From the NCBI GenBank assembly GCA_007124415.1, contig SLFE01000046.1, positions 1 to 5,049 on the forward strand: DNA of 5,049 bases, read 5' to 3'. The position numbers were made by a program, and so were the translations under genes. Of this stretch, positions 1 to 5,049 are shown one piece after another. How positions within the stretch are numbered: the first letter of the stretch is position 1; each line of letters opens with the position of its first letter. A model generated the notes under the pieces. It had not been told where the DNA came from and ran no database searches. It saw only the letters and a program-made list of their open reading frames with translations. The DNA is from Waddliaceae bacterium (lineage in GTDB: Bacteria; Chlamydiota; Chlamydiia; Chlamydiales; SLFE01).

Positions 1-560
1 AAAATGCCCTTTTTTTCGGTCATTCCTTCGAAAAGCACGGCCTCGTAGATGTAATGCCCGCTCAGCGAAGGGGTGCGGCCGGATGGGAGCATAATGGACT
101 GCTTCATCTCGAGGATGAGCTCGCGCTTTTGAGGGGTCAGAGCATCGCTTATGCTTTGCATATATTTTTTGTTGGCTTTGATGCCCTCGTCTCCAAGGAA
201 CCAGATGTCGCATTTCCAGGGGAGCTCGCCCTCGCCGGCGGCAAGCTTCAACTGGAGGCAGTCGCCTTGCGGAAGCTCCGGCCTTTTTTGGTTTAAGCCA
301 CGCTCGAATCTGACGACAACGGCCTCGGGAATTTGTATGAAGTCGTAGGCCAATGAGGCTATCGCTGAGGATGAATCAAGGCGGTCATTCAGCTGGACGA
401 TGATGTCGATATCCTGCCAAGCCATGAGATCGAGTGCGTAGCTTCCTGTGGCTACGGGGGTTCCGTATTGGGAGAGGGTGAGCGGTATGCCGTATTCTTC
501 GCTGATGCGATCGGCTTCCCTCTTCAGGTTTTTCGCGATTTTCAATGGGTTGTTTGTCAT
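1..560 (-). CDS. Nucleotidyltransferase-fold protein (3' end beyond the left edge)
   Basis: This minus-strand frame is open from the ATG at 560-558 to the left edge, giving 186 residues of a longer protein. An in-frame TAA at 569-567 lies only 9 nt upstream, and the next internal Met (residue 46) would remove the motif, so the ATG at 560 is the likely start. No clear Shine-Dalgarno precedes it. The sequence shows the hallmarks of the polymerase-beta-like nucleotidyltransferase fold: Gly39-Ser40, then Asp50-Ile-Asp52 (GS-x9-DxD) in a predicted strand, and a plausible third acidic residue, Asp118, in the strand KCDIWF. In known families these residues bind metal and transfer a nucleotide to a small molecule, RNA or protein. 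The substrate cannot be read from the sequence. The fold includes MNT/HEPN antitoxins and drug-modifying enzymes, but nothing here points to either. The gene is divergent from ileS. Its C-terminal part is not visible. Confidence 0.72.
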   Translation of the reverse strand, partial: MTNNPLKIAKNLKREADRISEEYGIPLTLSQYGTPVATGSYALDLMAWQDIDIIVQLNDRLDSSSAIASLAYDFIQIPEAVVVRFERGLNQKRPELPQGDCLQLKLAAGEGELPWKCDIWFLGDEGIKANKKYMQSISDALTPQKRELILEMKQSIMLPSGRTPSLSGHYIYEAVLFEGMTEKKGI

Positions 561-580
561 GGATTTTTAACTTTTGTGTT

Positions 581-588
581 ACTATAAT
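581..588 (+). promoter_or_regulatory. Putative ileS -10 box (TATAAT), overlapping a possible divergent -10
   Basis: A perfect TATAAT lies at 583-588, placing a transcription start near 595 and giving an ileS leader of about 20 nt that contains the ribosome binding site. The -35 region is weak: TGGATT at 560-565, with 17-bp spacing, matches only three of six consensus positions. On the minus strand TATAGT (586-581) could be the -10 of the divergent nucleotidyltransferase gene, and it overlaps the ileS box by four bases. No good minus-strand -35 was found. This is motif evidence only. Confidence 0.5.
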
Positions 589-602
589 TGCCATTTAAAT
601 AA

Positions 603-607
603 AAGGA
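603..607 (+). promoter_or_regulatory. ileS ribosome binding site (AAGGA)
   Basis: AAGGA ends 8 nt before the ATG at 616. This decides the ileS start. The in-frame ATG at 574 has no Shine-Dalgarno, lies upstream of the TATAAT box, and would add 14 residues that do not look like an IleRS N-terminus. Confidence 0.8.
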
Positions 608-615
608 ATCCACAG

Positions 616-3600
616 ATGTTTGATGAAGTGAAGCAAGAATCTTTCAGCGACCGTGAGAAAAAAGTTCTTAAATTCTGGAAAGAGAAGAAAATATTTGAAA
701 AATCAGTCGAGAGCCGGCGGGACAGCGAGACGTTTGTCTTTTATGACGGCCCTCCGTTCGCCACAGGCCTGCCCCACTACGGCCATCTTCTTGCCGGCAC
801 GATCAAAGATGTGATTCCGCGCTTTAAAACAATGAAGGGTTACCATGTTCCCCGCCGCTTCGGCTGGGACTGCCACGGCCTGCCGGTCGAGCAGGAGATT
901 GAGAAAGCCCGCGGCCTTTCCGGGGCCAAGTCGATCGAAGAGTTCGGCATCGGCAATTTCAACGAGGAGTGCCGCCAGATCGTTTTGCGCTACACGGAAG
1001 AGTGGAAGGAAACGGTTCTCCGGATGGGAAGATGGATCGACTTTGATAATACTTACCGCACCATGGACAAGTCTTTCATGGAATCTGTTTGGTGGGTTTT
1101 TAAACAGCTGTATGACAAGGGTCTGGTATACGAGGGGTACAAGGTGATGCCGTTTTCGGCAAAGCTGGGCACTCCGCTCTCGAATTTCGAGGCCGGGGAA
1201 AACTACAAAGAGATCGACGATCCTTCGGTGACGGTGAAGTTCCCTCTTGATACGGATCCTTCGACATCGATTTTGGCTTGGACGACAACTCCCTGGACGC
1301 TGGTCTCCAACCTCGGGCTGATGGTCGGTCCCGATATCGATTATGTCAAAATTTATGACAAGGCGGCCGATCAAAACTACATTTTGGCCAAAGAGAGGCT
1401 TCAGACTTATTTCGAGGAGCCGGAAAATTACACCGTACTCGACACGCTGAAAGGCAAACAGTTGGAAGGGCTGACCTACGAGCCTTTGTTTTCCTACTTT
1501 GCCGAACGCAAGGAGAAGGGCGCTTTCCGCGTGATCCTCGAAGACGAGGTGTCGACCGATGAAGGGACGGGGATTGTCCACACAGCCCCGGCATTCGGCG
1601 AGGTCGACTTTTACGCCTGCCAAAAAAACGGCATCGATCTGGTCTGTCCTGTCGACAGCAACGGCCAGTTTACCGAAGAGATACCCGAATACACGGGGCA
1701 GTTTGTCAAAGACGCGGACAAAGACATCATGAAACGGCTCAAACAACAGGGCAAGGTTGTCCGGCATGAAACTCTGCATCACCGCTACCCCTTTTGCTGG
1801 CGCTCGGACACTCCTCTGATCTATAGAGCCATGACAACCTGGTTTGTCGCTGTTGAGAAGGTGAAGGACAGAATGATCGGCGCCAATGACAAGATTCATT
1901 GGACGCCCGACTACATCAAACACGGCCGTTTCGGAAAGTGGCTCGAGGGGGCCAGGGATTGGGCGATCAGCCGCAACCGCTATTGGGGAACGCCGATTCC
2001 GCTTTGGCGATCCGAAGACGGTGAAATCGCCGTGATCGGCAGCGTTGGCGAGCTTGAAGAGCTGACGGGAAAGGAAATACCCGATATCCACCGCCATTTT
2101 ATCGACGATTTGACGTTTACGAAAAACGGCAAGGAATTCAAAAGAATTCCCGAAGTGTTCGACTGCTGGTTTGAGTCGGGGTCGATGCCTTATGCGCAAA
2201 ACCACTACCCGTTTGAAAACGAGGACAAGTTCGATCAGCTGTTTCCGGCAGACTTTATCGCTGAAGGGCTGGATCAGACGAGGGGTTGGTTTTATACGCT
2301 GACGGTTTTGGGCGCCGCTCTGTTTGACAGCGAAGCGTTCAAAAATGTGATTGTGAACGGAATCATTCTTGCCGAAGACGGACAGAAGATGTCGAAACGT
2401 CTGAAAAATTATCCTGAACCTGCGAAGGTGATCGAAAAGTATGGCGCCGACGCGATCCGCCTTTACATGCTCGACAGTCCCGCGGCAAAAGCGGCCGACC
2501 TTTGCTTCTCGGAGAGGGGAGTCGAGCTTGAGCTTAGGCAGGTGCTGATTCCGCTTTGGAACGCCTACAGCTTCTTCATCACTTATGCGCGCATATGCGA
2601 CTGGACGCCCGACCGCGAGTTTAATCTTGAGACGCCTATGGATAAATGGATAGTTTCGATGCTCAACAAGCTCATTCATGATGTGGAAGAAGGGCTCAAC
2701 GCTTATGATCTTACGAGAGCCGTCAAGCCGTTCGTCGGGTTTATCAACGAACTGACAAATTGGTACATCAGGCGAAGCCGCCGCCGTTTTTGGGAGGAAA
2801 AGCCGACAAAAGACCGCGCTCAGGCATTCGCGACTCTCTATTATGTTCTGGTCGAGCTGTCGAAGATTGCCGCTCCGTTCATTCCCTATATCAGTGAAAT
2901 GATGTATCTGAACTTGCGCAGCGAGGGCATGCCCGAATCGGTTCATCTTTGCCATTATCCCCAGTACCACAAGGGATGGCGCGATGTCCACCTTGAAGAG
3001 GCGATGGCGGCCGTTCAGACCGTTGTCAGCTTAGGCCACTCGCTGAGAAAGGATAATAAGCTGAAAGTACGACAGCCGCTGCCGACCGTCCATATCGCCT
3101 CGCCGGATGAAAAAACGCTCGGCTTCTTGGATGAGCAAAAACATCTCATTCTCGATGAGCTGAACGTTAAAAACGTCGAGTTCATCCCTGACGAAAAAGA
3201 GCTTGTCTCCTTGAAGGCAAAGCCAAACTTCAAGGTTTTAGGGAAAGAGGTGGGCAAGTTGATGCCAAAAGTTCAAAAGGCGATTCAAAGCCTTCCTCAA
3301 AAAGAGCTTGAGATCATTTTGAACGGCGGATTGATCACATTGGAAGTCGAAGGCGTCGAGCTTAAGCTCGGCCCTCAGGAAGTTCTTGTCGACCGCACGG
3401 TCCGCGAAGGGCTTGTCGCCGCGAATGAGGGGCTGATAACTGTGGCTCTGGACACGGCTCTGACCGAGGAGCTCGAAATCGAAGGGCTCGCCCGAGAGGT
3501 GGTCAACAAGGTAAATACGATGCGGCGTGATCAGGGATTTGAGGTGACCGACCGCATTCATATGACTCTGAAGACGACGCCGCGTGTGCAAAAGAGCTTT

Positions 3601-3723
3601 GAGAATCACGGCGACACGATCAAGCAGGAGGTGCTGGCTAAAACAGTTTCTTTTGATGACTGCGAGGGCACAGAATGGGACCTGAACGGGGAAATGACGA
3701 CGATAAAAATCGAGAAGGCTTAA
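616..3723 (+). CDS. ileS: Isoleucyl-tRNA synthetase, eukaryote-like type 2 (IleRS)
   Basis: This cytoplasmic class I aminoacyl-tRNA synthetase charges tRNA-Ile with isoleucine using ATP and hydrolyses mischarged Val-tRNA-Ile. The gene is complete at 1035 residues, normal for type 2 enzymes and longer than the roughly 940 of the E. coli type. The signature HYGH (class I HIGH) is at residues 54-57, followed by GWDCHGLPVE at 83-92. The CP1 editing domain follows, with TTTPWT at 223-228 and GTGIVHTAPAFGEVD at 317-331, where Asp331 is the conserved editing aspartate. The catalytic core resumes with WAISRNRYWGTPIP at 449-462, and KMSKR is at 591-595. The anticodon-binding helical domain starts near 675 and includes NWYIRRSRRRFW from 715. 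The C-terminal part carries the type 2 motif EGLAREVVNKV (from 956) ending in EVTDRI near 981. Type 2 enzymes are generally insensitive to mupirocin. The start follows AAGGA with 8-nt spacing. The overall sequence resembles chlamydial IleRS. An LRR gene follows 19 bp downstream. Confidence 0.98.
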   Translation: MFDEVKQESFSDREKKVLKFWKEKKIFEKSVESRRDSETFVFYDGPPFATGLPHYGHLLAGTIKDVIPRFKTMKGYHVPRRFGWDCHGLPVEQEIEKARGLSGAKSIEEFGIGNFNEECRQIVLRYTEEWKETVLRMGRWIDFDNTYRTMDKSFMESVWWVFKQLYDKGLVYEGYKVMPFSAKLGTPLSNFEAGENYKEIDDPSVTVKFPLDTDPSTSILAWTTTPWTLVSNLGLMVGPDIDYVKIYDKAADQNYILAKERLQTYFEEPENYTVLDTLKGKQLEGLTYEPLFSYFAERKEKGAFRVILEDEVSTDEGTGIVHTAPAFGEVDFYACQKNGIDLVCPVDSNGQFTEEIPEYTGQFVKDADKDIMKRLKQQGKVVRHETLHHRYPFCWRSDTPLIYRAMTTWFVAVEKVKDRMIGANDKIHWTPDYIKHGRFGKWLEGARDWAISRNRYWGTPIPLWRSEDGEIAVIGSVGELEELTGKEIPDIHRHFIDDLTFTKNGKEFKRIPEVFDCWFESGSMPYAQNHYPFENEDKFDQLFPADFIAEGLDQTRGWFYTLTVLGAALFDSEAFKNVIVNGIILAEDGQKMSKRLKNYPEPAKVIEKYGADAIRLYMLDSPAAKAADLCFSERGVELELRQVLIPLWNAYSFFITYARICDWTPDREFNLETPMDKWIVSMLNKLIHDVEEGLNAYDLTRAVKPFVGFINELTNWYIRRSRRRFWEEKPTKDRAQAFATLYYVLVELSKIAAPFIPYISEMMYLNLRSEGMPESVHLCHYPQYHKGWRDVHLEEAMAAVQTVVSLGHSLRKDNKLKVRQPLPTVHIASPDEKTLGFLDEQKHLILDELNVKNVEFIPDEKELVSLKAKPNFKVLGKEVGKLMPKVQKAIQSLPQKELEIILNGGLITLEVEGVELKLGPQEVLVDRTVREGLVAANEGLITVALDTALTEELEIEGLAREVVNKVNTMRRDQGFEVTDRIHMTLKTTPRVQKSFENHGDTIKQEVLAKTVSFDDCEGTEWDLNGEMTTIKIEKA

Positions 3724-3728
3724 AGTTT

Positions 3729-3735
3729 AAAGGAG
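3729..3735 (+). promoter_or_regulatory. Ribosome binding site of the LRR gene (AAAGGAG)
   Basis: AAAGGAG lies in the 19-bp gap after the ileS stop, 7 nt before the ATG at 3743. It is a stronger match than the ileS site and fixes the LRR start. The gap has no room for a terminator or a separate promoter, so the gene is probably co-transcribed with ileS. Confidence 0.85.
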
Positions 3736-3742
3736 AACGATT

Positions 3743-4168
3743 ATGCAGCCCTTAACTCCCTATCAATTTCCCCACGTTGAACCGAAAGAAGTCAACGAGT
3801 TGGAAGAGGTTAAATATCTTTACTTAAGAGTAAAAAATATTACGAGCATCGGTAGTGATATCCGTTGGTATCGCGGACTCAGAAAGCTTGATCTTTCCGG
3901 GAATTTTCTCCGGTCGCTTCCGCCCGAGCTTTTCTCGCTCTCCAAATTAAATGAGCTTTATTTATCCGGAAATCAAATCAAGGTTTTACCGCCTGAGATC
4001 GGCTGTTTGACTCAGCTTGTGGGCCTTTTTTTATCGCAAAATCAAATTAAAGAGCTTCCGAATGAACTGGGACAGTTAAATAATCTTAAAGAGCTCGATA
4101 TTCGTGCGAACCCGATCTTACAACTACCTCCGGTGGTCGAGCTTCTTAATTGCGAAATATGTGTCTAA
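3743..4168 (+). CDS. Small leucine-rich-repeat protein
   Basis: This complete 141-residue protein is mostly leucine-rich repeats. A short N-terminal segment (residues 1-22, Pro- and Glu-containing) is followed by five units of 23 residues beginning at residues 23, 46, 69, 92 and 115. Units 2-4 fit LxxLxLSxNxIxxLPxEL closely, the bacterial/Ras-suppressor style of LRR found in many protein-binding proteins. Unit 1 is degenerate, lacking the LP pair, and unit 5 breaks down into a short tail ending CEICV. No signal peptide, membrane segment or catalytic domain is visible, so the likely role is protein binding in the cytoplasm or, if secreted by a leaderless route, in a host cell. The partner is unknown. 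It follows ileS by 19 bp with a strong Shine-Dalgarno. Its sampled rows are 30-43% GC, clearly lower than ileS. The stop TAA overlaps the stop of the convergent gene. Confidence 0.93.
   Translation: MQPLTPYQFPHVEPKEVNELEEVKYLYLRVKNITSIGSDIRWYRGLRKLDLSGNFLRSLPPELFSLSKLNELYLSGNQIKVLPPEIGCLTQLVGLFLSQNQIKELPNELGQLNNLKELDIRANPILQLPPVVELLNCEICV
3809..4150 (+). repeat. Five tandem 23-residue LRR units (protein-level repeat)
   Basis: The units lie at 3809-3877, 3878-3946, 3947-4015, 4016-4084 and 4085-4150, the last being one residue short. The period is exactly 69 nt with no insertions or deletions. The repeat is obvious in protein but weak in DNA, so the units are old duplicates rather than a recent tandem expansion. 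Confidence 0.9.
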
Positions 4169-5049
4169 CAGGGCTCGAAGCGGCCGGTGTCCATGTTAAA
4201 CTTCTGGCTGTCATTGGGGTGGACGATGATTTCAATTGCCTGGTCCAAGCCGGTTGACTTGGCCCTTCTGTAAAGGTTGGACGCTGCTTTTGATTGGTTG
4301 AGGCGCTCAAAGCATTTCTGCAGTCTTTCAAAACGCTCCCAGAGGATTTCTTTTTTCTTCACAAGGAAGGGGGGAGCAAACGTTGCGACCATGCGCTTGT
4401 GCTTTGTTTCATCCGACATGTCATTGGTGTAGATCATCATCAAATGAAGAAGGAGAAAGTTTGTTTTGCCGGCTCTGTCGAGAGCGTCTTTGCAGGCGAC
4501 AATGATGGTGTCGGGGCTGTAGTACATTTTACAAAGGAAAATAAAAAGGGAGTAAAAAATATCGAGGAAATCCCTCCTCTCTTCCTGATCCAGTCGCTCC
4601 TCGCCATAAAAGACGTCGGTGTGAATTTGCTCGATAAGTTCTTGAATGCCGCGGACAAATTGTTCGTCTTTCTGTGCCGAGTCCGGGCAGTGGTAGCCCG
4701 GATTGTTAAAAAGCTGGTTTATGATCGACTTTTTAAATTCTTTAGCGTCGGTTAATGATTCCCACTTGCCTGTCTGTTTGTAATAACCGGAATCGTGATC
4801 GAGGGAAAAAATGCAAAGTTCCATTCCCTCTTTTTCAAATTCCCTTATGAGGGTGGAAGAGCGGTCCTTTTCTGCCCCTTGGGTCAGGGACTGGAGGTTG
4901 AAGTAAAGGATTTTTTTGTCTGTGCGTCGGAGGAAGGCTCTGAATTCGGGCGCCATGACAGATTGGCTCTCTTCGATGTCGGGATCGGCTTTGCCGATTG
5001 TTGGGGTCCCCGTGCGCAAAAATCTGGTTGCGTGATCGCCGATCTTCAG
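4165..5049 (-). CDS. Putative CX5R cysteine phosphatase (5' end beyond the right edge)
   Basis: The frame is open from the right edge to the TAG at 4167-4165, giving 294 visible residues with no stop. The gene therefore very probably starts outside the window, and the in-frame TTG at 5019 is not needed as a start. The key motif is TIIVACKDALDRAGKTN, a hydrophobic strand leading into a Cys-x5-Arg loop, with Cys at visible residue 186 (4494-4492) and Arg at 192 (4476-4474). This is the P-loop pattern of cysteine-dependent phosphatases. The C-x-D-x-LDR spacing matches the Sac phosphoinositide phosphatase loop (CxDCLDRTN), and the Lys after Cys recalls SopB/INPP4/PTEN (CKxxxxR). Dephosphorylation of a phosphoinositide or other phosphorylated host molecule is therefore an inference. 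The Ser/Thr that usually follows the Arg is Ala here. A helical region (DFLDIFYSLFIFLCKMYY) precedes the loop, and the C-terminus is charged and helical. I do not recognise the family. It converges on the LRR gene with overlapping stops. Confidence 0.68.
   Translation of the reverse strand: MKIGDHATRFLRTGTPTIGKADPDIEESQSVMAPEFRAFLRRTDKKILYFNLQSLTQGAEKDRSSTLIREFEKEGMELCIFSLDHDSGYYKQTGKWESLTDAKEFKKSIINQLFNNPGYHCPDSAQKDEQFVRGIQELIEQIHTDVFYGEERLDQEERRDFLDIFYSLFIFLCKMYYSPDTIIVACKDALDRAGKTNFLLLHLMMIYTNDMSDETKHKRMVATFAPPFLVKKKEILWERFERLQKCFERLNQSKAASNLYRRAKSTGLDQAIEIIVHPNDSQKFNMDTGRFEPC
4459..4500 (-). other. CX5R phosphatase P-loop (VACKDALDRAGKTN)
   Basis: This segment encodes the candidate catalytic loop. 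The Cys would be the nucleophile and the Arg would bind phosphate. The preceding residues (TIIV) form the expected buried strand, and the following FLLLHLMMIY fits the helix that starts at the loop in this fold. The residue after Arg is Ala rather than Ser/Thr. No general acid can be assigned from sequence alone. Confidence 0.6.

Noticed and set aside
54..348. Two overlapping plus-strand frames at the left end
   Set aside because: Both are antisense to the nucleotidyltransferase reading frame, which has recognisable motifs. Neither has a ribosome binding site or a recognisable product.
385..594. 69-codon minus-strand frame overlapping the divergent spacer
   Set aside because: It is out of frame with the nucleotidyltransferase gene, covers its N-terminal coding region, and gives a low-complexity Arg/His-rich translation.
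574..615. Upstream in-frame ATG that would lengthen IleRS by 14 residues
   Set aside because: It lacks a Shine-Dalgarno and precedes the TATAAT box, while the ATG at 616 has AAGGA at 8 nt.
703..2991. A 762-codon open frame on the minus strand, antisense to ileS
   Set aside because: It lies wholly inside ileS, whose protein is unmistakable. Its translation is rich in Arg, His and Val, with no domain or motif, as expected of an antisense shadow of a GC-rich coding sequence.
4140..4230. Bidirectional terminator between the convergent genes
   Set aside because: I found no stable inverted repeat followed by a T-run on either strand around the overlapping stops.
4294..4755. 153-codon plus-strand frame opposite the CX5R gene
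   Set aside because: The minus-strand frame is longer, open across the right edge, and has a coherent P-loop. The plus frame has no Shine-Dalgarno or domain.
5017..5019. TTG as the start of the CX5R gene
   Set aside because: The frame stays open for 10 more codons to the window edge, and no Shine-Dalgarno precedes the TTG. A start beyond the edge is more likely.

Overview
The window looks like a piece of a chlamydial chromosome, most likely an environmental (Parachlamydia/Waddlia-like) member of the Chlamydiae. The main reason is the isoleucyl-tRNA synthetase. It is the long eukaryote-like type 2 enzyme, and from memory its sequence runs closely parallel to the Chlamydia trachomatis IleRS over the whole catalytic and editing region. 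The lineage call is an inference from this one gene. Other groups with type 2 IleRS, such as spirochaetes and rickettsiae, cannot be excluded without a search.

Layout, left to right: (1) positions 1-560, minus strand, hold the first 186 codons of a nucleotidyltransferase-fold protein whose 3' end lies beyond the left edge. (2) A 55-bp divergent spacer (561-615) carries a TATAAT -10 box and the ribosome binding site for ileS. A possible minus-strand -10 box overlaps the TATAAT. (3) Positions 616-3723, plus strand, hold a complete ileS of 1035 residues. (4) After 19 bp with a strong Shine-Dalgarno comes a 141-residue leucine-rich-repeat protein (3743-4168), probably in the same transcript. (5) Positions 4165-5049, minus strand, hold the C-terminal 294 residues of a protein with a CX5R phosphatase P-loop. 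Its N-terminus lies beyond the right edge. The stop codons of (4) and (5) overlap in the tetranucleotide CTAA.

Only ileS is a core housekeeping gene. The LRR and CX5R genes are accessory in character. In sampled 60-base rows they are more AT-rich (about 30-50% GC) than ileS (about 53-67%). An LRR protein beside a phosphatase whose P-loop resembles those of phosphoinositide phosphatases is compatible with host-interaction functions in an intracellular bacterium. Secretion cannot be judged here, because the phosphatase N-terminus is missing. The CX5R protein is the most interesting object in the window. No RNA genes, insertion sequences, CRISPR arrays or convincing terminators were seen, and no stretch longer than 300 bases lacks a gene.
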